Below are positions 52,920 to 60,598 of a stretch of DNA of 64,000 bases, one piece after another. Source of the stretch: an uncultured Lachnospiraceae bacterium (GTDB taxonomy: Bacteria; Bacillota; Clostridia; Lachnospirales; Lachnospiraceae); NCBI GenBank assembly GCA_944384125.1, contig CALWSF010000002.1, positions 42,773 to 106,772 on the forward strand. The letters are read 5' to 3'. The notes beneath the pieces are model-generated. The model saw only the letters and a program-made list of their open reading frames with translations. It had not been told where the DNA came from and searched no databases. The position numbers were made by a program, and so were the translations under genes. The stretch's first letter is position 1, and each line of letters opens with the position of its first letter.

Positions 52920-54623
52920 TTATTCCACTGAAAGAATATAATAGTAAATCGGCTGTCCGCCGAAATGGCACTCAATCTCACAGGAAGGAAATTCCGCCTT
53001 CGCTTTTTCACAAAGTGCCCCGGCTTCTTCTTCCGAGACATCTCTGCCATAATAAACAGTTACCAGCTCAGAATCTTCATCAATCATTGCCCGCAGGGAA
53101 GAAAGCGCTGTCTCTTCCACTGATTTTTCCACTGCAAGCATGCCGGAATCTCCGATTCCCATTATATTTCCCTGTTCAATTGCCATCCCGTCCACGGTCG
53201 TGCTGCGCACTGCATAGGTTATCTGTCCGCTTTTTACCGTGTTCATCTCTGCTGTCATCTGTTCGAGATTTTCATCCGCGGAACACTCAGGAGAAAAATT
53301 GATCAGAGCGGTAATACCCTGAGGAATCGTTTTTGAAGGTACAACTAAAATCTTTTTTTCTTTTTCAAGCTGCGCCGCCTGCTCTGCAGCCAGGATAATA
53401 TTTTTGTTATTGGGCAGTATGAACACCGTATCAGCATTAACAGCATCTACCGCATTCAGAAGATCCTCCGTACTGGGATTCATCGTCTGGCCGCCCTCTA
53501 CAATATAGTCAGCACCGATTCCTCTGAAAATTTCCGCGAGGCCCTCTCCGGCAGAAACAGCCACAAAACCGAAAGGACGCCTGGGAGCTGTCGGGTCTGT
53601 CGTTTTCGGGGCGTCAGCCTCATCCGGATGTCTGTCACGCTTCTGCTGGGCTGCCAGCGATTCTGCGTCCTTAATGAGACGCTCCCTGTGCTCTTCCCGC
53701 ATATTGTCGATCTTGATACGGGACAGAGAACCGTATGTCAGAGCCTTCTGTATGGCAAGACCCGGATCATTGGTGTGAACATGAATTTTTACAATATCCT
53801 CATCGGAAACGACAACAAGAGAATCGCCGATGGATTCCAGATACTCTTTAAGCTTCTCTTCATCCTCCGCCTGAAAACTGCGCTCCAGATTGATAATAAA
53901 TTCCGTGCAGTAGCCATAGCGGATATCCGTTTCTTCTATCTGTCCTAAAGACCGGGCTTCCCGGTTTCCCGCACTCTCTTCCCCGGAGAAAACAGGGGCA
54001 AGCTCTTTTCCCTGAAGTCCTTCCAGACAGCCTTTCATGACCTGAATAAGTCCCTGTCCGCCGGAATCCACAACCCCTGCTTCTTTTAAGACCGGAAGCA
54101 TATCCGGAGTATGGCTCAGAACATCTTCTCCATAGGCTATGACCTTCTCGGCAAAAACAAGGATGTCATCCGTCTGTGCAGCCAATTCTGATGCCTTGTC
54201 TGCCATTCCTCTGGCCACAGTCAGGATCGTTCCTTCCTTGGGTTTCATTACTGCTTTATAGGCTGTCTCCGCAGCCCGGTTAAAGGCATCTGCCAGAACG
54301 GATGTCGTAATGGTGTCCGCCGTTTTTATCTCCTTTGTAAATCCACGGAAAAGCTGTGAGAGAATAACACCTGAATTTCCCCGTGCTCCGCGCAGAGAAC
54401 CGGAAGAGATAGCCCTGGCAAGATTCTCTATCGTCGGCTCCTCTATGGCAGCAACCTCCCGGGCCGCGGAGAGCATCGTCATTGTCATATTGGTACCGGT
54501 ATCTCCATCGGGAACCGGAAATACGTTCAGCTCATTAATCCATTCTTTATTGGATTCAAGATTTCTTGCGCCTGCCAGAAACACGCGTTTCATCAGCTCA
54601 GCATCAATACAGTTCATACCCAC
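52920..54623 (-). CDS. yloV: DAK2-domain protein YloV (FakA-like fatty acid kinase)
   Basis: YloV/FakA proteins phosphorylate fatty acids held by FakB carriers, feeding host or recycled fatty acids to phospholipid synthesis. The N-terminal DAK2 domain has NVFPVPDGDTGTNM near 33-46 and LRGARGNSGVILSQLFRG near 85-102, with the ATP/Mg site Asp residues. A linker and a C-terminal DegV-like domain (from about 330) follow. The start is probably GTG at 54623, eight bases from AGGAGG; ATG 54617 is possible. It lies 13 bases after the Asp23 gene. Confidence 0.9.
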   Translation of the reverse strand: MGMNCIDAELMKRVFLAGARNLESNKEWINELNVFPVPDGDTGTNMTMTMLSAAREVAAIEEPTIENLARAISSGSLRGARGNSGVILSQLFRGFTKEIKTADTITTSVLADAFNRAAETAYKAVMKPKEGTILTVARGMADKASELAAQTDDILVFAEKVIAYGEDVLSHTPDMLPVLKEAGVVDSGGQGLIQVMKGCLEGLQGKELAPVFSGEESAGNREARSLGQIEETDIRYGYCTEFIINLERSFQAEDEEKLKEYLESIGDSLVVVSDEDIVKIHVHTNDPGLAIQKALTYGSLSRIKIDNMREEHRERLIKDAESLAAQQKRDRHPDEADAPKTTDPTAPRRPFGFVAVSAGEGLAEIFRGIGADYIVEGGQTMNPSTEDLLNAVDAVNADTVFILPNNKNIILAAEQAAQLEKEKKILVVPSKTIPQGITALINFSPECSADENLEQMTAEMNTVKSGQITYAVRSTTVDGMAIEQGNIMGIGDSGMLAVEKSVEETALSSLRAMIDEDSELVTVYYGRDVSEEEAGALCEKAKAEFPSCEIECHFGGQPIYYYILSVE

Positions 54624-54636
54624 AGGGTTTTCCTCC

Positions 54637-54993
54637 TTAATCAATCACTCGCACGCCTTCCACAAAAATGTTGATTTTCTCCACCGTCATGCCGGTAAAC
54701 TCTTCCACCTTATACCGCACACTCTCAATCAGATTGTTTGTAACCGTCGATATACTGACTCCATATGAAACGATTACATGAAAATCAATGCTGATGGCAT
54801 TGTCCCTTATTGAAACGTTGATGCCGCGGGTCAGACTCTCTCTCTTCAAAAGATTTACGAGACCGTCCTTCATATTTACAGCAGCCATACCTACTATTCC
54901 AAAACACTCCACCGCCGTCGTACCGGCATACATAGCAATCACTTCCGGATCAATCTGGATAGATCCCCATTTATTGTCAATGCGACCTTTCAT
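54637..54993 (-). CDS. yloU: Asp23/Gls24 envelope-stress family protein (YloU-like)
   Basis: A 118-residue Asp23/Gls24 domain protein. GSIQIDPEVIAMYAGTTAVECFGIVGM lies at about 11-37 and YGVSISTVTNNLIESVRYKVEEFTG near 79-103, as in YloU. The gene precedes yloV as it does in Bacillus and most Firmicutes, which supports a role with the fatty acid kinase or envelope. ATG at 54993 has GGAGG ten bases upstream. A TATAAT box is at 55070-55075. Confidence 0.92.
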   Translation of the reverse strand: MKGRIDNKWGSIQIDPEVIAMYAGTTAVECFGIVGMAAVNMKDGLVNLLKRESLTRGINVSIRDNAISIDFHVIVSYGVSISTVTNNLIESVRYKVEEFTGMTVEKINIFVEGVRVID

Positions 54994-55069
54994 AATATGA
55001 CAGCCTCCATTCTTATTTTTTATCACAGGCCGGCAGAAGTCACTCTTTACGGCCAACAGTTACATGGAC

Positions 55070-55098
55070 ATTATACCTTAGTTTGTGCAAAAAAGAAA
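55070..55098 (-). promoter_or_regulatory. Candidate promoter of the Asp23-yloV-recG operon
   Basis: A perfect TATAAT (55070-55075) lies on the minus strand about 75 bases before the ATG. The -35 at 17 bases is poor (TTTCTT, 55093-55098). It is divergent from the rpmB promoter within the 208-base gap 54994-55201. Confidence 0.5.
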
Positions 55099-55116
55099 CA
55101 AATTTTTAATTTTCAC

Positions 55117-55145
55117 TTGCAAATTCCAAATCTTTCTGCTATTAT
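55117..55145 (+). promoter_or_regulatory. Sigma-A promoter of rpmB
   Basis: TTGCAA (55117-55122), 17 bases, TATTAT (55140-55145), about 55 bases before the rpmB ATG. Confidence 0.65.
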
Positions 55146-55201
55146 GTTTTTGTTATGGATTTTTAATAGGAAGTCCAATGATCGGTTAAGGAGGTGCTGA
55201 G

Positions 55202-55387
55202 ATGGCAAAGTGTGCAATCTGTGAAAAAGCTGCTCATTTTGGTAATGCGGTTAGTCATTCACATAGAAGATCCAACAAGATGTGGAAAGCAAACGTTAAG
55301 TCCGTTCGGGTTAAGACAATCGGCGGAACACAGAAGATGTACGTATGTACTTCTTGCTTAAGATCCGGATTAGTTGAAAGAGCCTAA
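55202..55387 (+). CDS. rpmB: 50S ribosomal protein L28
   Basis: A 61-residue large-subunit protein. Two Cys pairs, C-A-I-C (4-7) and C-T-S-C (near 49-52), mark the zinc-binding form. HSHRRSNKMWKANVKSVRV (near 19-37) is the basic core. ATG at 55202 has a textbook AAGGAGGTG upstream. It is a single-gene transcript with its own promoter and terminator, divergent from yloU. Confidence 0.97.
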   Translation: MAKCAICEKAAHFGNAVSHSHRRSNKMWKANVKSVRVKTIGGTQKMYVCTSCLRSGLVERA

Positions 55388-55401
55388 ATCGATTAGAGAG
55401 T

Positions 55402-55433
55402 AAGCCCCAGGCAGAGATGTCAGGGGCTTTTTT
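55402..55433 (+). terminator. Terminator of rpmB
   Basis: AAGCCCC (55402-55408) pairs with GGGGCTT (55423-55429) and is followed by T residues. It begins 14 bases after the stop codon. Confidence 0.85.
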
Positions 55434-55447
55434 CATTTTCCGTTTTG

Positions 55448-55473
55448 AAAAAACAGAGGCAGTTTGTCCTCTG
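55448..55473 (-). terminator. Terminator of the 45-residue membrane protein gene
   Basis: CAGAGG (55454-55459) pairs with CCTCTG (55468-55473). On the minus strand the stem is followed by TTTTTT (A-run 55448-55453). It starts about 19 bases after the stop at 55492. Confidence 0.75.
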
Positions 55474-55491
55474 CCTTTGCAATATTTTAAA

Positions 55492-55629
55492 TCAACGGCA
55501 AAACATATTATATCCGATAATCAGACAGGAAAGAGCCAGACAAACCCACAGAAAATTTTTGGGAAAGATCAGTATCAGAGTCATTCCAATGCCCATTGAA
55601 AAAAGAATCAGTCCGCACAGGCGTTTCAT
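55492..55629 (-). CDS. Small membrane protein, 45 residues
   Basis: An ATG at 55629 with GGAGG five to six bases upstream opens a 45-codon frame. It begins MKRLCGLILFSMGIGMTLIL and ends IIGYNMFCR. It has two hydrophobic segments (5-21 and 25-41) around a short P-K-N loop and a basic start, so it should insert in the membrane as a hairpin. It lies 64 bases after gerW in the same direction and is followed by a terminator. I do not recognise a named family; the ribosome site, two-segment design and terminator make it a likely real gene. Confidence 0.75.
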   Translation of the reverse strand: MKRLCGLILFSMGIGMTLILIFPKNFLWVCLALSCLIIGYNMFCR

Positions 55630-55693
55630 TTTTGCCTCCGTCACAAAAAAACGTTGGTACTATATGATATGAAATCCACCTGTGCGCAAGACC

Positions 55694-56116
55694 TTATTTT
55701 TCTGCCGCGTTAATCTCTTCCTTTTCCATATCTTTTGCCATCTTTTCTGCCGTCTCCATTGCATCTGAAGAAATGGGCTCGCCTTTGCCACCTGTAAACC
55801 GGTTGACAAAATCCGGCACCATGTCAATAATCTTTGTTACCGCATCCTGATGCTTGATATTTACAAGACGTGTTGTACCATTCTGAATAATCAGAACTGC
55901 ACTGGGAGTCATCTTTGCGCTCATACCCCCCGCACCGTTATTTTTGGCCTGCTGATTAAAAGCACCCGCTGCCATTCCGCAGGAAACATCCACGAGAGGA
56001 AGTATGATGGCATCCCCTACCATTACTGCCTCTCCCACCACTGTTTTTGTCGTAACAAAATGCTCCATCCCTTTAAACAGTGCCTCTACGGTAGATGGAA
56101 ACTGATTGTCTGCCAT
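55694..56116 (-). CDS. ytfJ: GerW family sporulation protein (YtfJ)
   Basis: A 140-residue protein of the GerW/YtfJ family, linked in Bacillus to spore germination with L-alanine. VVGEAVMVGDAIILPLVDVSCGMAAGAF lies at about 26-53, and a Gly-rich NNGAGGMSAKMTPSAVLII segment follows. The C-terminal 35 residues are acidic and helical. ATG at 56116 follows ytfI by one base, with GAGGAGG inside the ytfI end. Together with ytfI it points to a sporulation role. Confidence 0.92.
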   Translation of the reverse strand: MADNQFPSTVEALFKGMEHFVTTKTVVGEAVMVGDAIILPLVDVSCGMAAGAFNQQAKNNGAGGMSAKMTPSAVLIIQNGTTRLVNIKHQDAVTKIIDMVPDFVNRFTGGKGEPISSDAMETAEKMAKDMEKEEINAAEK

Positions 56117-56117
56117 T

Positions 56118-57197
56118 TTAATCTCCTCCTCGGTTCATATATTTTCGGAATAAATTTCTCAGATTTCTGTCCAAAAGCAACCGGATACAGATAAAAAGAA
56201 TTGTTCCCAGGCGAAGCCGTCCCCAGATCCTGATTTCCCCTTCCAGTATTTTTTCGTCAAATACAGGACATATTTCCAGCTGCTTTCCGTACAGCGGATA
56301 AAACAGAGCAGCCGCACTTAAAATCTGTCCCATGAGGCAGGGATCTTCCAGGCCAAAAGTAATATTTCCTTCAAGCCGGACCGGCTTCAGATGAAGAAGA
56401 AGCCTTGAGAACTCTTTTTTTATCAGAGCCAGTGTTTTCCTGTTTTCCTCATCCTCCCAGAAAAGAGCTGCCTTCCTGTAATATCCTTTTACTTTTTCAG
56501 CTGTCTTCTCCATATTTTCCAAAGCCCCTTTTATGCGGAGAATAAAGGAACGGATATTTGCCGGCAGACTGTATATGCGCTGACGCAGTCTGTGGAACAC
56601 TTTTTTTATTCTGCTTTTAATCCTGGCTGCGGTACGCCCAATAAAAGAAATTTTCTGTTTTTTTCTGCCGGATGCCGTTTTTTTATTTCTTTCTTCCGGA
56701 CTTATGTCTCTGACTGGAAATGCATCTCTCTTACTGTCTTCTGTCTGCTCAGCCGCATATTCACATCTGCCGCCGTCCGCTCTCTCCGTCAGCTTCTCTG
56801 ATAAATCCCGGTCCTCTTCCTTGATTTCCTGGGCGGACAGGATCATATCCTCTCCGTCTGTCAGAAACCCGCTCTCCCCCTGAAGATAATCCGAACTCTC
56901 ATCCTCAAAGTCCTCTGCATTTTCGGAAGTATCCGAATCTCTGAACAGCCTGATGCCAAGAATTTTTGCCGTGGTTTTAAGCGTTCCGTCATATTCAATC
57001 TGAAAAACAATTAAATGCAGCAGCCAGGTAAACTTTATATGCCACACCGGTCTCTCATACAGTGAACCATTTCCCCTGTAACGCAGAGGAACAAAAAGAA
57101 TAAGAAGCACGATTGTGAGTATTATTCCCAGCACCAGCAAAAGAACAAATCCGATTATTTTTAGTAATAGCAGCAAAATATGAAGCAAGCCACTCAC
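56118..57197 (-). CDS. ytfI: DUF2953 membrane protein (YtfI)
   Basis: A 359-residue protein with one long N-terminal membrane segment (about 5-35). VPLRYRGNGSLYERPVWHIKFTWLLHLI is found at about 37-64. A charged, probably disordered stretch (about 90-190) is followed by a helical C-terminal half. These are features of DUF2953, paired with ytfJ in many spore formers. The start overlaps the preceding gene by 4 bases. The basic region RKKQKISFIGRTAARIKSRIKK near 177-198 may lie on membrane or nucleic acid. Confidence 0.82.
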   Translation of the reverse strand: MSGLLHILLLLLKIIGFVLLLVLGIILTIVLLILFVPLRYRGNGSLYERPVWHIKFTWLLHLIVFQIEYDGTLKTTAKILGIRLFRDSDTSENAEDFEDESSDYLQGESGFLTDGEDMILSAQEIKEEDRDLSEKLTERADGGRCEYAAEQTEDSKRDAFPVRDISPEERNKKTASGRKKQKISFIGRTAARIKSRIKKVFHRLRQRIYSLPANIRSFILRIKGALENMEKTAEKVKGYYRKAALFWEDEENRKTLALIKKEFSRLLLHLKPVRLEGNITFGLEDPCLMGQILSAAALFYPLYGKQLEICPVFDEKILEGEIRIWGRLRLGTILFICIRLLLDRNLRNLFRKYMNRGGD

Positions 57198-57517
57198 CTC
57201 TGCCCGTTTAATTCCAGAAATCTTTTTAAATCAAACCCGCCTGTCTCCCGGTACAGGTCGCTTACAATTCTGCCTGCTGTCTCAAGTACATCGTCATAAG
57301 ACGCACCGATTCCCAGAACTAAAAGGCTTTCCTGTTTTTTGTAATATTCTCCCAAAAGCTCGGAAGCAGGAAGTATGTCCAGTATGTTTGATGAACCGGC
57401 AGCCGGCACAATAACATAAACCCCCGGCTGAAACCGGCCATGCCGGATATTCTGAATAATAGAAAAACGGCGGCTTTTTGCTCTTTCCCCCACATACAAA
57501 TATTTATACCAATGCAT
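57194..57517 (-). CDS. Conserved-looking protein of unknown function, 107 residues
   Basis: Not recognised. The 107-residue product is soluble with mixed helix and strand. Visible features are a basic start (ERAKSRRFSIIQNIRHGRF), a hydrophobic VYVIVPAAG strand near 33-41, and LLVLGIGASYDDVLETAGRIVSDLYRETG near 65-93, a Gly-containing turn then a long helix. It overlaps the upstream gene by 14 bases and ytfI by 4 bases, so it is translated with them. The GGAGG three bases before the ATG is unusually close. Confidence 0.65.
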   Translation of the reverse strand: MHWYKYLYVGERAKSRRFSIIQNIRHGRFQPGVYVIVPAAGSSNILDILPASELLGEYYKKQESLLVLGIGASYDDVLETAGRIVSDLYRETGGFDLKRFLELNGQR

Positions 57518-58787
57518 ACTCCTCCACCATTATCTGCTCCAGTCCCAGACGACAGAGCTCTCTCTCCACAGGATCCGTACAAAGGGAAAGGCTTCCATAA
57601 ATATAGCTTTCCGCATCCTCAAGAGTTTTAAACCACACCGGCACTTCTGACAGAACACCCGCCATGATAATCTGTCCCGTCTGCCTGTCAGCCTTTTTAA
57701 TCCGGGCATCAATTGCTGCAATTACTCCGTTTAACAGCTCGTCCACCCTGTTTTCAGATGCCGGAGCAGGAGAAAGCCGGCCGTGGAGAGAAAATCCTGC
57801 CTTTTTTCGGAAAATCTCCTCCGTAAGAGCCGGTACAGCCGCTCTGAGGGATCTTTCTGAAAATGTCCCTGCCCCGGTATCAGAATTTTCCCTTTCATTG
57901 TCAGGTTCTCCGGCAATACAGCAGTCAAAAGCAGATAAACCGTCTGCAGAACAGGACTCATACTCATCCCGGGCATCCCGTTCCAATTTTTCCAGATGAG
58001 CTGCAAAATTTTCTCCATAAACAGAATGTCTGTCTTTTAAAGGCTCGTGAGCCCATGGAAAAAACTCTTCCTGCACCGAAGCTTCCATACCTTCCCCGGT
58101 TCCTGTAAGGGCCATAAGAAGAAGAGCATCAGCCAGAAGAACGGATTTTTCCAGTTCCTTCTCTTTTCTTACAGCAGCCATTCTGTCTTGTCGGAATATT
58201 TCTGCCGCAGATTCCGGATTTTCCATGACGGCATTTCCCTCCGGAATATCCCCTTTAATCCGTCTCTCAACTGCTGACACAGCTTCCATGAGAAGAAACT
58301 GCGGTTTTCCTGTCATGAGATGAAAACTCTGCTCCAGAATCCTGTAAAATTTCCCTTTTGTCACATATACGGGAAGAATCCCCACTGCATAACGGGAACG
58401 GCGTTCCATCTCTCCAGGCTGTTCGCCGTCCATAATATATTCCAGTATCCTGTCCGCAAGCTCATCCCATGCCGGAACAGACAGGCTCTTTCCTTCCAGA
58501 ATCTTCCGCTGCGCCTCATAAAGTTTCACAAACGCATGCTCCGCATCACGGGCGGTCTCACAGAGATTCTCCCACGCTGCTTCCCGGAATAATGCAAGTT
58601 CGCCGGCACATTCTCTGCCTTCCATAATACAAAAGAGAAATTTCTCAAGAATTTCCATTTTACCTTCCCGGTAAAATTCTTTTCCGCTCTTAAATGCCTC
58701 ATAAAAGCCCACGGAAGCCCTGATACAGGAATATCTGTAAACAGCCTCCCTGTATCTTAGACATCTCTCATCCTCCACAGGCACCAC
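57504..58787 (-). CDS. Unrecognised protein, 427 residues, next to ytfIJ
   Basis: Not recognised. The product is mostly helical and hydrophilic, without signal peptide or membrane segment. It is rich in Glu, Arg and Ala, with eight or more Cys including a cluster C-F-I-C-M-E near 52 and DCCIAG near 288. It contains an acidic, variable middle (about 185-330) and a helical C-terminal end (VERELCRLGLEQIMVEE). It starts 12 bases after cinA and its end overlaps the 107-residue gene. The layout places it where recA often follows cinA; it bears no resemblance to RecA. Confidence 0.6.
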   Translation of the reverse strand: MVPVEDERCLRYREAVYRYSCIRASVGFYEAFKSGKEFYREGKMEILEKFLFCIMEGRECAGELALFREAAWENLCETARDAEHAFVKLYEAQRKILEGKSLSVPAWDELADRILEYIMDGEQPGEMERRSRYAVGILPVYVTKGKFYRILEQSFHLMTGKPQFLLMEAVSAVERRIKGDIPEGNAVMENPESAAEIFRQDRMAAVRKEKELEKSVLLADALLLMALTGTGEGMEASVQEEFFPWAHEPLKDRHSVYGENFAAHLEKLERDARDEYESCSADGLSAFDCCIAGEPDNERENSDTGAGTFSERSLRAAVPALTEEIFRKKAGFSLHGRLSPAPASENRVDELLNGVIAAIDARIKKADRQTGQIIMAGVLSEVPVWFKTLEDAESYIYGSLSLCTDPVERELCRLGLEQIMVEEYALV

Positions 58788-58799
58788 ACTCCCAAAATG

Positions 58800-60053
58800 T
58801 CAGTCCTTTTTATAATTTTTCAAAATAGAACGCCTCAGAAGATCCAGAGCCTGAACAACTGTCTGTTCCCTGATTTTCTGCCGGTTGCCCTGGAATCTGA
58901 ACTCTTCCACCGATACATGATCCTTCAGATAGCAGGCAATGTAGACAAGTCCCACCGGTTTTTCCTCCGTGCCGCCGTCCGGTCCGGCAATTCCCGTTAC
59001 CGCAATACACACATCTGCATCTGTGGCAAAAACGCCGCCTGCGGCCATCTCCCTGGCAGTCTGCTCACTCACGGCTCCGTATTTTTTAAGCGTAGTCTTG
59101 CTCACATCCAGGATTTTCCTTTTTGCTTTATTGGAGTAGGTAATGTATCCCTCACGGAACACATCGGAAGCTCCCGGCACATTTACGATTCTCCCGGCCA
59201 GAAGGCCGCCTGTGCATGATTCCGCTGTGGTAACTGTCAGTTCATACTTTTTCAGAAGTCTTACTACCACATCCTCAAGGTTTTCCTTTTCATCCGTCGT
59301 ATAGACAGCTGCCCCGAACCTTTTTTTGATCTCCTTGACAACCGGTTTTAACAGCTGCTTGGCCTCTTCATCCGTCTCTGCCCGGGCTGTCACTCTCAGA
59401 TGTACTTCCTTCGTCTTTGCATAGGTTGCCAGAGTGGGATTTTTCTGGCTGTCAATCAGATCCAGAAGCATCTCTTCCACCTTGCTCTCGCCGTACCCGC
59501 ATATTTTTATCATCTGTGAACGAATCGCTCCCGACTCCCGCTTCTGAATATACGGACAAATCTGATTCTCCATCATCGGATAAAGCTCATTGGGCGGGCC
59601 TGGCAGGAGGATGGCCGTTTTGCCGTCTTTTTCAAGAGCCAGACCGGGGGCTGTCCCGTTTTCATTGGGAAATACAACTGCCCCTTCCGGAACAAGCGCC
59701 TGTCTCCAGTTGCTTTCCGGAATATCCTTCCTGTTTCTCTGACGGTACCAGTCCGCAAGCCTTGACCGGATATCTGCATCCTCAATCAGCTTTACCCCCA
59801 TTACTTCTGCACAGACATCCTTTGTTATATCATCCTCAGTAGGTCCCAGTCCGCCGTTCAGAATAATGAGATCCGCCCGGTTTAAAGCCGTCCGGATAAC
59901 TTCTGTCATTCTCTCTCTGTTGTCGCCCACTGTAGTCTGATAGTATACAGACAGTCCCAGCATGGCACATTTCTCAGAAAGATACTGTGAATTGGTATTT
60001 ACAATGTTCCCAAGCAGCAGCTCTGTTCCCACAGATATCAGTTCGACTGTCAT
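58800..60053 (-). CDS. cinA: Competence/damage-inducible protein CinA with nicotinamide-nucleotide amidase domain
   Basis: The N-terminal domain (about 1-170) is molybdopterin-binding-like (GTELLLGNIVNTN near 8-20, LNGGLGPTEDD near 67-77). The C-terminal CinA/PncC domain (about 260-415) carries TTAESCTGGLLAGRI near 268-282, a catalytic Ser/Cys-region of NMN deamidases, and ITGIAGPDGGTEEKPVGLVYI near 348. It probably recycles pyridine nucleotides. ATG at 60053 lies two bases before the pgsA stop. In many Firmicutes recA follows; here it does not. Confidence 0.94.
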   Translation of the reverse strand: MTVELISVGTELLLGNIVNTNSQYLSEKCAMLGLSVYYQTTVGDNRERMTEVIRTALNRADLIILNGGLGPTEDDITKDVCAEVMGVKLIEDADIRSRLADWYRQRNRKDIPESNWRQALVPEGAVVFPNENGTAPGLALEKDGKTAILLPGPPNELYPMMENQICPYIQKRESGAIRSQMIKICGYGESKVEEMLLDLIDSQKNPTLATYAKTKEVHLRVTARAETDEEAKQLLKPVVKEIKKRFGAAVYTTDEKENLEDVVVRLLKKYELTVTTAESCTGGLLAGRIVNVPGASDVFREGYITYSNKAKRKILDVSKTTLKKYGAVSEQTAREMAAGGVFATDADVCIAVTGIAGPDGGTEEKPVGLVYIACYLKDHVSVEEFRFQGNRQKIREQTVVQALDLLRRSILKNYKKD

Positions 60054-60055
60054 AT

Positions 60056-60598
60056 TTAGATGCTCCCTTCTGTCAGTATCTTATAATTTTTTGCAATATA
60101 GTCAACAAGAGAAATAATCGTCAGGGCAAGAGCGATCCACACACAGGCGGAAGTCACAATCTGAATAGCCTGAATATCCAGGATAAGCAGAATAACCGCA
60201 ATCATCTGGAAAGTTGTCTTGAATTTGCCCCAGTAGCTGGCGGCAATTACCACTCCGTTGTCAGAGGCCACAAGACGGAATCCGCTTATGATAAATTCAC
60301 GGCTGATAATAACAATTACCATCCATGCCGGGAGCTGTCCCAGCTCTATCAGGCAGATGAGCGCAGAGCAGACAAGCAGCTTGTCGGCAAGCGGATCCAT
60401 AAATTTCCCGAAGTTTGTCACGAGATTATACTTTCTGGCAATCTTTCCGTCCAGCAAATCAGTCAGACTGGCTACAATAAACAGAATAAGCGCAATCATG
60501 CGAAAGGTTGTGTTCTCCCCGTTCTGCCACAGAAGAAAGAAAACAAAAAAAGGAATCATGATGACGCGCAGCGTCGTAAGTTTATTCGGTAAATTCAT
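60056..60598 (-). CDS. pgsA: CDP-diacylglycerol-glycerol-3-phosphate 3-phosphatidyltransferase
   Basis: PgsA makes phosphatidylglycerol phosphate in the membrane. The 180-residue protein has about four hydrophobic segments and the CDP-alcohol phosphotransferase motif DLLDGKIARKYNLVTNFGKFMDPLADK (residues about 47-73), which holds the conserved Asp residues. It overlaps the end of rimO by 17 bases and cinA follows two bases beyond its stop. Confidence 0.95.
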   Translation of the reverse strand: MNLPNKLTTLRVIMIPFFVFFLLWQNGENTTFRMIALILFIVASLTDLLDGKIARKYNLVTNFGKFMDPLADKLLVCSALICLIELGQLPAWMVIVIISREFIISGFRLVASDNGVVIAASYWGKFKTTFQMIAVILLILDIQAIQIVTSACVWIALALTIISLVDYIAKNYKILTEGSI

